Assembly (NCBI GenBank): GCA_031308135.1
Contig: JAHLJT010000631.1
Coordinates: 226,754,612-226,818,611 of the forward strand
Direction: 5' to 3'
Source: Acheta domesticus
Lineage: Eukaryota; Arthropoda; Insecta; Orthoptera; Gryllidae
DNA: 64,000 nucleotides
The translations under genes and the position numbers were made by a program. This document shows positions 12,201 through 26,800 of the stretch, one piece after another; within the stretch, counting starts at the first letter, position 1, and each line of letters starts with the position of its first letter. The notes below the pieces were generated by a model. The model worked only from the letters and a program-made list of their open reading frames with translations. It did no database searches and was not told where the DNA came from.

Positions 12201-13080
12201 AAATATTTCCTAGGAGATAGCTGACTCTCTTTGGTTACATCAAATAAATGGGGTACAGAAAAGATTATTTTAAAAAAAATTTTAAAGGTTTGTAAATATG
12301 TATTGTTTCCATAAAAATGCAAAAGTGTTAGTATACGATTGAAAAGTAAGTAACTCATGCAAAAGTATGAGTATTTTTTGGGGTTTTCAAGTTGTCATAT
12401 TTAACAAATATGTTTTGGACTGCAGTTTTAAATTACATCTTGTAGGGAGAAAAACGAAAATTTTCTCTAATTCTAAAAGCACAGTAACATTCCAACATTA
12501 CTTGCTACTTTCATACACTAACACAAATGTGCAAAAAAATACATGTTCACTTCACAATTATCACAATTTTTTTTAAAAGCACACACATTTGGAGATAACC
12601 TTTGAATGACACTTTCCTCATATTTCAAGTGTGTCGGGGCAAAGTTTCAGAACGATTGTTCCATTGTTCCAGAAGTTTTGGGGGAACGTACGTATATTTA
12701 TATCAAGTAATAGCTAATACAATAAAATCCTTAGTCGGCTTTGTTTATCTAAAGTCAGACTCAATGAAACTGAGATCGTCGTTGATATAAGAGTGTTTAG
12801 AACACAAGTTTCTACAAAACCTTGGCCGCTCTAACATTACTCTCCCACCTCTAACATGATGAACAGACAAATACAAACGAAAATTATAATACATTGACAT
12901 TTTAAGGAATTGAATAGAACTTTGCAAGATATTCGTATCGTAACATCCTACGATGCTTATTCCGTAATAATTATAACCATAGAAAAGCCAGTGAAGTATA
13001 CTTGTCTTTAATGCAAGTTTGTTTATATTGGTGTCGCTTGATGTAACAATGTGATACAAAAAAAAACACAAATTACTTGA
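9246..13080. other. No recognised gene; 3' flank of the takeout-like gene
   Basis: AT-rich sequence with no domain or repeat ends that I can identify. An imperfect GATAAT/GATGAT-rich tract lies at about 12,128-12,175. The part nearest 13,080 is the 3' UTR side of the minus-strand host gene. A candidate ATTAAA polyadenylation signal lies on the minus strand at 13,007-13,012, about 70 bp past the stop codon. Confidence 0.45.
13007..13012 (-). promoter_or_regulatory. Candidate poly(A) signal (ATTAAA) of the takeout-like gene
   Basis: ATTAAA, the commonest variant of AATAAA, lies about 70 nt downstream of the stop codon on the gene's strand. No RNA evidence is available. A weaker GAATAAG lies some 40 nt further on. 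Confidence 0.35.
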
Positions 13081-13232
13081 TCAGTCAATGAAAATATCAT
13101 CGAAGGGAACTCTGTCAAAAACTCGCTTTGCCATTTGAACGTGCAGACTTCCAAACGCATCTATAAACACTGGTAGCAGCTCTCCCCATAGCTGTTGCCA
13201 GTTGTCGTTTATCAGCTGGAGTGTAGGCGAAG
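13081..13232 (-). CDS. takeout-like gene, exon 6 (C-terminus and stop)
   Basis: A CTTCTGTTGCAG acceptor precedes 13,232. The exon opens with two bases that complete an Ala codon with exon 5. It encodes residues 211-259, including NDNWQQLW and the closing VPFDDIFID, followed by TGA at 13,083-13,081. These match the C-terminal 'NENW...f...P..elF' end of takeout proteins. Confidence 0.93.
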
Positions 13233-14774
13233 CTGCAACAGAAGTAATCCAGATCAACGTGAACAACTGTTTTCACTGATTATTTTATTCACAATATTCA
13301 CAAATTTATTCACTATATGTACAATACCTTACTATATTTTACAACCTTTCTAGTTCCAGATAATTGAAGAACATATTGATGAAAAACCTATTAGTTAAAA
13401 CAGTTTTGTCGCCGTTCAAAAAACATTTAAAATCAAAACTAGAATTTGATCAGCTTCAATCTTTCCTCTTTTACTCTTAAGGAGGATACTAATGACTTGT
13501 ACTAAAACTGTAATATTAGAAGATTTGAACTCATCACAATCCGACCATTTTCGCCTATTTGCATTTTATTCCGAATTTAGAGAGATATCACTGTTCTTTT
13601 TACTGTACTTTTTACTTTCCCGTATACTACTATACGTACGTATAGTATAGAAAAAGTTATGTAGTGCTGCGCGAAAAAAATGTGAATTTTTTGAAGAAAA
13701 ACTCTTATTACAGGGACCTGGCACAGAAAAAGTGGATAAATCCAGTAGATAAATTAAGAAAACCAAATCTCCTAACACGTGGTGCAGCCAGAATCACTGT
13801 TTTGTGGGTTCTTGATACCGAAAAACCAATTGAAAGCAAAACGTCTGTCCATCCGTCTGTCTGTGAACAACGCTAGTGACTAAACCGTTCAGCCGATTTT
13901 CTCCAAAATTGATACTCCCCGATCGATCTAGCTGATCTAGTGGCCCTTTCAATTTGAAACCGATATTTTTATTTTGAGGGTACTTTACATGAAACCCGGG
14001 GACAGTTTCAAAATTAAAAATAAATAGCGCCAACAATTTTTACTAAATTTTATTGTTGAATTGTCTGAAGGCAATTTAAGAGAAAGGCATAGGTCTCATG
14101 TTGGTTGAAAACTCTGATTTTTCGAAAACTGAAAAAGTTCAAATTTGTTTTCGGCATCTTTCTACAACCACAATTATGACTTTGATGATATTACTTTTTT
14201 TCATAATGAAATGTGTTCATTAAAACAGGTCTTCAAATAAGGTCGTATTTAATTTTTCAAAAACATAAGTATATTTTGCGAAAATATGTGTCAAACATAG
14301 ACAATTTTTTATTTTCTTTCATCTATTTCTGCTTAAAAACCACACAAAATTTGTTTATTAAATTGGGGCCTGAAATAGCATAAAGAAAGCTTAAAAGAAG
14401 GGTGCAGGTTTCATGTTCTTTTAAATGCCTGATTTTGCAAAAATTTTTAAAAATTTAAAACTTTTCGGCGGCTTTCTAAAAACTACAATTATGAAGATAC
14501 GATTGTTTTTAATGAAATATCCTCATCAAAAACATATCTTGAAATAAGAGCAGTTTTTCTATAATTTCGTGGCAAACATAACCGACTGCTGCAAATTTAC
14601 TGCACTTCATACAGCTGGATGCGTCGTAAATTAGATTTTGCAATTGTGCATATTATTTCTTTGTTTGTATAAGATAATATAAATTTATATAAACTACAAT
14701 TGTGTGTAACCCGGTGGCACCTAATTTCAAAATCATAAAAATACAGTCTCTCAGTAACATAGACTACTAATACC

Positions 14775-14812
<38 letters not shown>

Positions 14813-17800
14813 GGTAGTATAACTAACAAATTATACTATCATCATAGTAATAATATTAATGGTAAAATAATGATAATACAAAAACTGACTTCATTAACCT
14901 TGAAATTACATTGAGAGAAAAACTTCTATAATCTAACTCCGTACTGAATGTTTATACATTTAGGATCACACTGCACTTTACTGTACTTCACTTTACTAAG
15001 ACCTGTAAAACATTTCCTTCTTTATTTCTCTGCTATACACTACACGACACCTCACTTCACAATAAAGCACTTATGCATCGCTGTATAACCCACTATTCTC
15101 TCTTATTTACTTAATAATACCCTAAATTAATTTCCTAAACCGTTCAACGCTTTGAGGATAGGGTTCAAAGTTTTTTGGAGGCAAAATCTAGTCCATTCCG
15201 TTATCATTCGATTTGTAAAAGAAAATTTCCGACATCCGTTCTCTGCTATATTAAATTTATTTTGTACCTGTGATCTCTACCGATGTATGTAGGAATACAT
15301 AACCACCGATTAATTTCTTTCAGAGCTGGATAACCGTTATAAGCTTTATACAAGGCGCAGAGTCTTGCTACTGATCGCCTGTTTTTGAGTGAATCCCACC
15401 GTGCCAATTTCTTGTCCCTGAATGTAAATTTAGCTGCCCTATGCTGAATCCTTTCCAGATGTTTACACTGCATAATTTTGGGCGGATTCCAACAAATTGT
15501 TCCATATTCCGGACGGAGAAGAGATAAATAAGCAATTTCCCTCGCGTTTGTCGTACTCTTTTTTAAGATGCGCATTACCAAGTGAAGAGATCTCCAGGCT
15601 TTCCCTACAACAAAATCTACGTGTTTTTACCAACTTAATTTACTATCGAAATGAATTCCTAGGTACTTGCACGAGGAAACTCTCGGAATAATGTCGTTCG
15701 TTATTTAAACAGTAATTTATTTCACTGTAATTATGACCCCTGCCAAAAGTGATGGATTTACTTTTTGAGCTATTTATGGACATTCCATTATTATCCGCCC
15801 AATAATATAACGCATCAAGACCCCGTTGCAGCATTTCTTCATCTCTTTTGCAAATAGCCGAGCATGTGAGATTAATTGCTCTGGCAGATCATTGACGAAA
15901 GCTAGAAGTAGATGAGGTCCAATGACACACTCCTGTGGTATTCCTGACGTAACGCTTGCCCCGGAAGATAACTCTTGCCAATTTGGACTTTCTGTTTTCT
16001 GTCTCGCAGAAAATCACTAATTCACGCCACCACCCTGAGATCTATCCTAAATTCATTAATTTCTGTACAATCCGATCGTGTGGAACGACATCAAACGCTT
16101 TGGCAAAATCTATATCTACTGCGTCTACTCTCCCTCCCGCGTCAATTTCATCTGCTAGATCCTGAAAAAGCGTGACTACCTGACTTTCGCATGAGTAACC
16201 ACTCCTGAACCAGTGTTACCCATTGTAGAGCCATTTTTTAATTTCTCATTCTTTCTTAACTAACTCCCAATTAGGTGAGACCACTAACGTAAGACTTACC
16301 GGCATATAATTGCATAATTAAGTTTTGTCACCACTTTTAAAAATTGGTACGACAAAAGTTAATTTCCAATCTTCAGGTACTTTTGAATTATTCAAAGAGA
16401 CGTGAAAAATTCTAATTAGGTACGGTAAAATTGCCTCTCCTAATTTAATTAAATCCGTAAAAATGTCGTCTGGACCCCTTGACTTACCATTTTTCACAAA
16501 CTTTACTTTATTCCATAGAACGTTTACTTCAATATTACACTGATTTGCAACCGAAGACCCTTCAAAAAGTGGATGGTCCGTACTGCTTTTGAAAACCGAA
16601 CTGAAATACCTATTAAATACATCCGCTTTTGCCCGATTGTCAATAATTATTGTGTTTTCATTTTTGCAAGTAACTGGAATATCCTCTTTATTTTCCTTCC
16701 TTATACGATCATATTAATAAAGTCCTGTCCAGTTATATCCCTTCCCATCTAGAATATTCTTTAAACATGCCTCCTGAGCAATTTTCTTTTCGCGCTCCAA
16801 TTTTTTTGAACTATTCGAAAACTGTTCATATGGTCGCTGCTTGATTTTCTTTTCTTAAATGCCGTTCTCTTTATCCTCTTTATTCGCCTAATTTTTGCAT
16901 TCTAGTATTCTGGATCGGCATTATTTTTTAGAATTTTGCAGGAAACAAACTTTTGCAAAGCTTTCTATATAATATCTTTGAACGTGCCCCATATTTCTTC
17001 CATGCCTCTTTCTGTTCACAGAAAGCGCTCATATTGTTCCCTAAAAAAACTTTGAAGCCCGCTTACATTTGCTTTCTTGTATTGCCGTACATTCGTTCCT
17101 ATTGAAATGACTTTCCTTGAATTATTTCTATGTCAAGGATAACCGCTTTGTGGTCGCTAATGCCCTCAACAACTTCACAAGGTATGAAAAGTTCTTTCGG
17201 CCTAATTAGGTAGACATCCAAAATCGCATCCTGTCGCGTCCCGGTCTGAACCACCTGAATAAATCTCCGGTCCTAAACCAGACTGTTAACAAGGGTTTGG
17301 ACTTTCCTTCGCTCGAGGTAACTACTATTCCTCTGGGGACGATTCCAGCGAAGTGCGACTTCCGTGCAATGCATAGGCGCATCTCTGTGATCTTTCCGTG
17401 CATATTTATCCATAGCTTCCCATAGCCTCGCCTCAGTGTTTTACCACTGGGAGTACGGATCTAGTTTCCATACATTTTCCTGATACCCCAAGAGTTTATA
17501 GAATAATGAAGTTATAGATGTAACAATACACGATGGACTCTGAATGCCTCACCTCCATGAACATAACCTAAAATGTGCATGCCTTATTCCAGGTTTCGAA
17601 ACTTCAGCCTTTGTGTCCAAGTAATTGAGGCTGGCCAAAGCGACTGACTCATGACGCCCAATCAGTTGGACATAGTATTTGTAAATGTAAAATAATTGTA
17701 ATTTGAAGAAACTACAAATACAAATCAAACTTACATTTCTCTGCTTACGCGGCCTTTTGAACTGTTTTTTAATTTTATTATGAGACCGAAAAATTGAGGA

Positions 17801-20800
17801 AATGTAATAAATGTTAGATTCTTTTTAATAAAACTCTATTTCCTCAATTTCAATATTTCATCAATGTAAATTAAACCATTGTGTTCAGTAATGCATGTTT
17901 TAAATATTACGTTCTACAACAGTTTGCTGTAGTTACATTTATGTTCGTTATTGAGAGCGATGTTGATGCTAAGCTAGCATTTTCGACACTGATGCTATGG
18001 AAACGAACGGAGATGAATACTTAAAATACGTAGAGTCAAAGTTACAAACAATACTGAAGGCCGCGAATGCATAAAAAGTCAATTTTAGTTATATTATTAA
18101 TTGAATCAAATAGTTGTGTTCCATAACCATAATATGTTTAAAACCTGTCACCACATAATGCACTATCGTGTGAGTCTGTCTCGTCAGACACGGGTTGTAG
18201 CAGGTGAGACCAAGTACGTGAACACTAAAGCTGTGTGTTCGAAACCGTGCGTAAAGAATTAATGTTTTAACCCATTATAGCCCATCGTATGGTATATCAC
18301 AACCTAATTTTCGGTGAACTCAAATTTGCTTCTTTTGCAATACTTTGCGAATTTTATTTCTGCAATAGATGTAGACATCGTAAACGAAAGACACAATCAT
18401 TTTTTTTCATTCTTGAATGCCAGATGTCGATTTATCCATGATCGTTAAAGCATTGTATACTCCTGGTCACGTCTCTCAGACGCGAATTCTGGTTACTAGG
18501 TAACAGTGCTGAAGTCAAATCTCTTAGTTTGGAGAAAGCAAAGGTACAATTATTGAGCAATAATCTATATTACGCCGATTAAGCTATATTTCCCAAGGCT
18601 TTTTCTCTCGTTAAGGAGGCAATATCAATTCAGTTGTATTACCAAAATAAAATGTAGTTACTCAACTTGTAGTTTCAGTACTTAACACAATTTCGCCAAA
18701 AATTGTCTTGAAAACTTTATTCCGTGACCACAGATTGATAGGAAATAGAAATAGAGAAAAACTCTAGGAAATAGAAAACTAATGCGGGAAAGTCTAAGCC
18801 GTTCTGTGGCACCAGTCTCGCGCAACATTACATAACTTTCTCTATACTACGTATAATACTCCGTATATACGTACGTATACGGGGAAGTAAAAAGTATCTG
18901 CCATGCAGGAGCACCACTAGTTTTAGTATTGCGTAACTCACACATATCTTTTGAAGCCGCAAAATCGGTTGCACAGAACACTAAGGTCTCTCGCAAGGTA
19001 GATCAATTGACTTTGCTTCTAGTTGTACACGAAAATAAGACCTTCAGAGTACATAGAATACCTGAAGAGTACCGAGTGACAAAAGTTTGTTTCCTATCAA
19101 CTGCGGACCTTCCATTGCAAGAACAGGTAATGTCGCGGAACACAATATTATTCGTTGTTGATTTCAATACAACAGCCAATGAAAATATATCTTACCCAAT
19201 CGTTTGTCTCCGTTAAACAAGTTGTCGAAATGAAAGTCGACTTTGTTAATGTTGTGGAGCTCTAGTAGAAAGTGAGTCACGTTGAAATATTCCTTTCCTT
19301 TCACTGTGATCATTTTACCCGCGGGTCCCAATGTAGCACTCATATTGTCTAAAAAATAAGCAAACAACAACAAAGTTTAAGAAAGTATAGTAATATTTTC
19401 AGAGCATAATCACATAGCAAAAGTTCCACATGTGAAGATACAATGTTCTTTCCAACAATAAAAAACCAGTTTCGGTGGCTCGGGGCTTGATACCACTGCA
19501 GTGCCTCTGGTCGGGTGGTTCTAGGTTTCGAGTCCTGTCAGTGCTACACGGCTATTTGAGTTCAGTCCCTGTTTGAAAGAGAATTCTAGAGGGCGACCGC
19601 TCTGATCGGTATCAGGCGAATGACAGTTCCTAACAAACTGACCATGGACCGCCTGGGATCTTCCCTTCCTCGTGTTTGTCCTATCCTCGTCCCTTATTTA
19701 CACTTACATTACATACACTACACCACCACATATGTAGGGAAAACCAATCGAGACTGTAGTGCTTGTCTCAGCTGGGGCAGGTTTCGTAAAGGGTGGGTTT
19801 TGTTTACAATATTCACACCGAGAATCAAAAGCTGTGAAACTTGCTCCAGACCCCATCTGAGCGCCACCAGAAAATGTTTTCAAAAAATAACAAAATCTTT
19901 AAACTAAGGATGTCCAGAACAATACAATCATTTTTGAAAAATTTTGACGGGTGTAATTTTTCCCCATAGTTAGAAACCTATTGATCAAGAGTTTTTGTAG
20001 GTAAAATATTTTTTTCCGCTTGTTCCTTGACAGAAAGGGGTCATCTTGGAACCCCTACGTATCTCCCTACATATCTTAGAAGTCTGTAACATTTGATCTG
20101 AGGAACACTGCATAGTTTTTGCATTCTCGTGTGTGAACAATGAACAAGTGTTGTGCGAGGAAGATAAATCGTATCTTTGTCAGAGAAAGGAAACATATTT
20201 TTCTTTCAAGACATTATTTTGTCTAAATACCTATGTATACAGACTATTTGGAGAGTGTTTGTGAACACAGATAGGTATTTTATCCAAAGTTACTACACAC
20301 TTACTACACTCTCGACGATACTCCAACAAACAACTTTAATTTACTAATAAAATCAATAAGTTTTGAAATTGATAAGTTATGTTTGTGAAGAGGGAAAACA
20401 GGATCTCTTTTCCAGGGGCGTCAATATTGGTATCGTTTATCAGTATCTTTGAAATGATTTTGTTACTAGCCTGAAATTGAATATTCTGAGGAATTCATAT
20501 TGAGAATATTTCTTTGGATGAAATGTGATCAATATATAGTGATTGGTTTGAATTAAATGAGTAAAATTACAAAACTTGTTGTACTTGAGGGACGGGATAA
20601 TGCCTCTCCAAAGTCCCTCACGGTGAAAAAAATTGCAATACTCATCACAATAAAGAAAAGTCATTTGTTAATCCGTTATGTAATCAATAAATTACCCAAA
20701 CAATTTTTAAACAATAAATAGCACATACAATTGTTAAACAATGGTCTAACTCATAAAATTATACATCATGATAAACTGTTTAAACGAATGGCCTAACTCA

Positions 20801-23800
20801 TGATTCAGTACATATGATCGTTTTGGTAAAACTAACATTATCCGTTTTAAAAATTCGTTTTGAACGCACGGAATCGTCGCTGGCCCGCAAATCGGAACAC
20901 ACGCTTTGCATCTATTTTTGAATGCATTGTGCATATCATGCATAATGTGCCAAACGTACCAGGCGTTCAGCAGGGCTTGGTACTTGGGCCTAATACACAA
21001 AATGCACCTACTAGGAGAGATAACGCATTCCCGACGCATTAACTAAGGACATTAATCCCTTCCATGATGAAACTCAAGATCCGGGTCCCGCGTGTCGGCT
21101 GGCTGGTTTTGTTTCCTCTCAGCGAGACACCGCTCCAGCTGGGACAGACATTTCACTGGTCTCCCGACATGTAGTGTGTGATAGTGCAATGTACAAAAGT
21201 GTAAGAGAGCTTATTGTTTAAAAGTGGAAGAGGGTGAAACAGGGATGAGGAAGGAAAGATCGCCCACGGTCCAGACATTTTGTTTTAGCTTTATTCCATT
21301 TCCCAGGTGTTCATGAAACAAACTACGAAAAACCATCGATCTGAGCAGTCAGTCGATAGAACATGTCTCCAGACTGTAATTTATTTCGACCCACCTACCT
21401 GGATTTTGTCGAAGACGCTCTACACGAAACCTAGCACCTCCCTGTCAACGATGGTGTCGGTGAACTATTCAAATGTGCCAACTAGAAATCGCGAAATATT
21501 TACAGAACACCACCGAAAGCTTTATAATCAACAGATCATTTATAGTACAAACAAGTGCTTCTATCTCAAACACGTCCATGATTGTGTCAGAAGTATTACA
21601 ATAATCTGTGGTATCTTTCAATTTTTTAAACATTTTTTTGGTATGATATTCCGAATGATGGTAACTTTAAGAGACTCTAATATACAGACATTGGGGCTCT
21701 TTTCACATCCCACAATACATGAATGTAGCCAAAAATTGATAGAACATGTAAAATACGAGTAAAACTGCATTATAAATCTTTTATATGCTTCTTTGAAGAT
21801 ACGTATTTTAATACATAATTTTTTATGTATAACAATATGAGTCATATAAAAAACTTCAGTTTTACTTACAGTAGTTCAGCCTGCAACGCCCTTTTCCGGT
21901 AAGAGGCACAAGCAACATTCGTCCAGACATCTCGTAATCCGATTCAAAATGAACTTGGTCAACCGACCCGGAGAAAAGAATTGACATATTTGTTTTATCG
22001 TCGAAATTAAACCTGAAAAAATATCAAGTTTTACATTGGTTTTATAAATCATGTCACTTTTTTTGTCCGCGAATAGGTCACCTTGGAACAAGCATGCATA
22101 CATCCTGCCCTCACCGGGGCTCAGTAACATTATCTCATATAAGAAAGACTTAGTCAAGAAGGTGGATAGACATATAAATTAAATACAAGAAATTATGTCG
22201 GATGCAGAAATCCTTTTTAATACTTACTTTACATTGAAGAACGATGCATTAGTGAAACCATTTACGACAATATTTGTAAATTTTAAGCTCAAAGAGACAG
22301 GTCCTCCGCTTTGGCCAATTTCAATCGCTGTCACTTTTAAGGGGTCTATAGACGGGATACCCAATTCCTCAATTCCTGTTGGACATACGGAAATTTTTTT
22401 GGTTGAAAATGATGTGCACATATTCACCCTAGAAACTAACGGTGAGAGAGAAGGAAGCGAGGAAACCACAAGGTGAAAAACATGCGATGGACTAAGATTA
22501 GGCAGATTAGAGTCAAGAAATTGTTTAACTCTATTTGGCCACATAATGAGCTTGATTTACGTTATTTTGCAAAATTCATATATTTTCCAGGTTTTTTCTC
22601 TAAGAAAATAATAAAGTGGTTGTATTATACACTCTATAAGGCTTTGATTTAATTTCCTATTTGAAACATGATTTTATTGATTTCATTTTTTTCGAGTGTC
22701 CCGGTTTTTGATAATATAAAGCAAATGAAATGTTAATTATTATACTTTAAAATATGTCGCCAAATAAAGAGGTGAAAATGCCCCAAAACCAAATCGATAA
22801 TCGCAAAACTAATATGAAATAAAATAAAAAATGACGTAGATTCCCAAGGATTGCAGCCTCTTAGAGCAATCTAGTGCAGAGATACACTGAGAAACCGTGT
22901 TTATCACAATTTATTTTTTCTGATTCTATTGCATTTATCAAGCTGAAACAAATGCAAATATATCAACCAATAGTAAAATACTATGCTATGATAGCACTAA
23001 CATTTTCGTACTGTTTTGTAATGAATAAAATTGTATTACAATGGTTTAAATTGGATCCTTAATTATTCGGCCATCTGACGAAACACACAGTTCATCAAAA
23101 GAAAATGAGAATGTTTGAACTTTTAAGAAATGCAAATATTTCATAGACCACAATAAAATCTGACCTATACCACATTTATGAGCTCACTTTTCTTTACTTA
23201 ATGAAAAAAAATAAATAAAAATAGTGATCTGGTAATGGATCTCATTGGAGAATCAAACCCCTATCTTCATTTTCATAGGCCAGAAATTTATCCCTAACAC
23301 TAACCCGGCCTAGTGATACAAGTTCGACGGAAACTAATTTAGTGTCCAACCTAAAGAAATTCACTAAATTAACTTAAAATTATTCCAAAACTACTAATAT
23401 TTTGAGAAATTGTACATAAAATACATTGAAGATTCCTATTAGACATATTTCCATCATCAAGAAATCTGTTGCAAAATCTCTATTTAAAATTGTAATCAGA
23501 ATATCACTCAAATGATGCAAAAAACCAATAATTTTTTCGAATATTACTCCTAAAACCCATGAATTCTGACTGTATAACGTATTCAAAAAAGTTATATGCT
23601 ACAAAAAGAGTATGAAAATCCACTTTTTCATTATCAAGGATCCACAAAACTTGTTTCTTTGAAAATGATCACCTTTATCGTCAGTACAATACATTATGTA
23701 CTATACTTTGAAGTAGTATTTGAGACTCACCATCTCGAAGTAGATGCAAGGCCTTATTCACTTTTTCATCATTGCATCTCTTTGTATTCAAGTCTGCCTT

Positions 23801-26800
23801 TTTGCAGCGTGGAAACCTGCTGGCTGAAACAAACTTCATTAATATAAATGTTAACCATGTATATACATCCTGTTTCCAATATCTTTATTCAAAATAGAAA
23901 ATCCATTTAACAATTGAAATATCAAACTACAGTTGGGTAATACTGCATATTCTGCTATGCACCCCCTGGTCACGCAGTCTATTCCAGACCTGTAAAAAGA
24001 ATTTACTTTAATTTGTATATTTATACTAGATTTAACACGTTTATGCTAGTGACATAGTGCTTTCTGGCTACACCGCTTCTCAGTATTCAGCAACAATTGC
24101 GTCACATTTCTGCGCATTATCCTAGGGTTTTCTTCAAAATACGTATTCTTTATAAATTACATCATCCCGATTTTGAAAACACAAACGGTTTTTCTCTATC
24201 ATGAGCCATCTTTTCACAATTACTACTATTATGATCAATGTATTAAACATATCTCATTTGTTTCTGAGTGGACACTTTATTTGCTCGTTGTGTGTTTTTT
24301 GAAATAATAAGCCTTCCAGAAAATGTAAAAAATAATCCTGACATTTTGTCACGTTCGTGGGAGTTTTGTGGCCAGAAGAAAGAAGACGGAGAATCACAAT
24401 CTTTGTTAAAAAGGCATTCCATGTCTACTTTGGTGTGAAACTAGGTGATCTAGAGAAACTAGCGGTGTTAAAGAATGCAACAGACTTTCCCGTATTAGTT
24501 TTCTATTTCCTTGAGTCCAGGCTAGCTATTCGAAATTGCCACATACTCTTGACCGCTGCCATCTATCGCCGCCCAAAATAAATTTTATTGACATTTTCCT
24601 AACTCTTCGGTTTCCTTATGGTAAAACGGAAATATTAATTTTAGAATATTAAAGAACAGTCAAACCTCGTTCTAAATGACAATTTACCTAGGAAATTTTG
24701 GAGCTGTTTTTAAGAAAACGGCGTTTAAGCGCTACTAAAAATGTGAAATTTGAAGCTCTTTTTCGCAGAAAAGTGTTCAGTTTTCTAAACACTTCATTTG
24801 AAGTCATTTGAAGCATCATAACCTACAAATACAGTATTGTTTACAATTTGCTGTACATGATGCATATTAAAGCTATGAAAAATCTTTCAAAAAAATTACA
24901 TTTGTGAAATTTTTGGGAAAAAAAAACAACGCAAATTGGCCTTTACGTCTTCTTAACCCGAGAGAGGTCCCTTGTGACCCCACGTATCTTTGCTTAGCTG
25001 CAGTTGTCTAATTTTGAGAATCAGAAGCTTTATATTCACATAGCTTTCACCACATTCTTTAGCTTTTGTCTGAATGATATATGCACTTCGCGACAGCGCC
25101 ACGGGTTCCTTCAAGAGCGATAACAGTCGAGCCCTCGTGCAAAATGGTCTGTCTGACCCTGCCACTTCCGTCGGCAGGGCGAAGAGCTTGCAGCAGTGCT
25201 TCAGTCATGCCGGTACATTGATAGAATATATCAGCGTGAAGTAACATTGTTTATTTACTTGACATTATGAATAATTTGAGGAAAACTACACTTTCTGTGC
25301 TAAATGCAGAAAACAAGTTTAAGATCATCACGATGTTTTGTGTAAACAATGTAGTTCAGAGAGAACAGTAATACATTGTTGACATGCCATATGTTCCTTT
25401 CCAAATTTTAGATGTAATAATTAATTTATAAATATTTGTAGTGGTAATAAAAATATTTTTCTAAGTTGTGTTTGACTTAGAACCATTTTCAATTAATTGT
25501 TTACTTATTTTTGTGTGAGACAATGTTACAAAACAAAACTTACTGAATTATCTGATACCTTTGTCGTTGAAATATTCAGGAAAATGTCAGTGGAGTCACT
25601 ACATCAAATTAAAGATCAGTTATAATTTTATCCTTTTAGTTTTTTCAATTCCTTTTTTTCATGTTTGTTTATGACAGAGCATTGTGTTAATACTACCTTA
25701 TAAATGCTTGATCATTATTATAACTAATTTCACACTTATTTTTTGATAAATATAATATTATAAAGAAATTACTTCAAAGGATCAGAAAGGACCCCGCGCC
25801 ACTTCTAACGTAACTCCAGCAACCGCCATCTCTCCAGGGTTAAAGAGTGCAACTTGCCCTATCCGTTCGAAAAGTTTGAAGAAAAAAATTGGAGCCATAT
25901 ATGAGAAAATGACGTTTGAGCGTTTCTGAAAATGCGGAATTTTGAAGCTAGTTTTCACAGAAATGGTTGAGTTTTCGAGAAACTTTTTATGACATTATTT
26001 AAAGAACATGCACTCATAATTATAATAATGTAAAAAAAATCGCTACTAATGTAAATATTAACGACGTGAGAAACAATGGTTTCAACAAAAATTACATGTT
26101 TGTATTGTAATTTTTGAAAAAAAGAAAAGAATAGAGCAATATGGCGTTCATGTCATCTCATAGAGTATATCACGTACTATCCTTATCAAAAGTTAAAAGA
26201 AAAAATTTCGAATGCTTTTTGAGAAAATCTTGTTTTTGTCATTTTTTAAAATTTCACACATTGCACGCAGTATTGGGTGAATACTAAAATTTTCAAAATA
26301 TTTTGCGGGAACTTAGAGAAAGAACTCTCTATGAATAACAAATTTTATTTGAAAAAAATCTCTACCTTTAACTTTGTGGTTGTAGGAAGTGGCCGAAGAG
26401 AATTCAGACTTTTGGAATTTTCGAAAATTCACAGTTAACTGTGAAAATCGGACCTATGCCACCTTTATTTTATCCTTGGAAGAAATTTAAAGAAACAATT
26501 TGGGGCCGTTTTTGAGAAAATCCTGAAAATGTCCGCGAGGCGAGGAATATTCATTTGGGAAGAAATCGTTCTTATGATTTAGACGCTAGTAATGTTTACA
26601 GATACCAGACGGACGTTTTTGCTTTGAATTGGTTTTTTGGTATGAAGGACGCACAAATCAGGGATTGTGGCTACACCACGTGTTAGGGGATCTTTGTCTC
26701 TTAATTTAGCCACTGAAGTTATCCGCTTTTGCGTATACACGGCTGCAATGAATTTTTTTCTTCCGAAAGTTCACCTTTTTTCGCGCAGCATGACATTTCA

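Noticed and set aside
21307..21762. 151-codon open frame on the + strand
   Set aside because: It lies antisense in intron 4, has no recognisable domain, and its length is unremarkable in this much sequence.
22224..22544. 106-codon open frame read as a single protein starting MWPNRVK
   Set aside because: Only its last 49 codons match the takeout family. The part before the AG at 22,376 is intron, so the frame is an exon plus intronic read-through.
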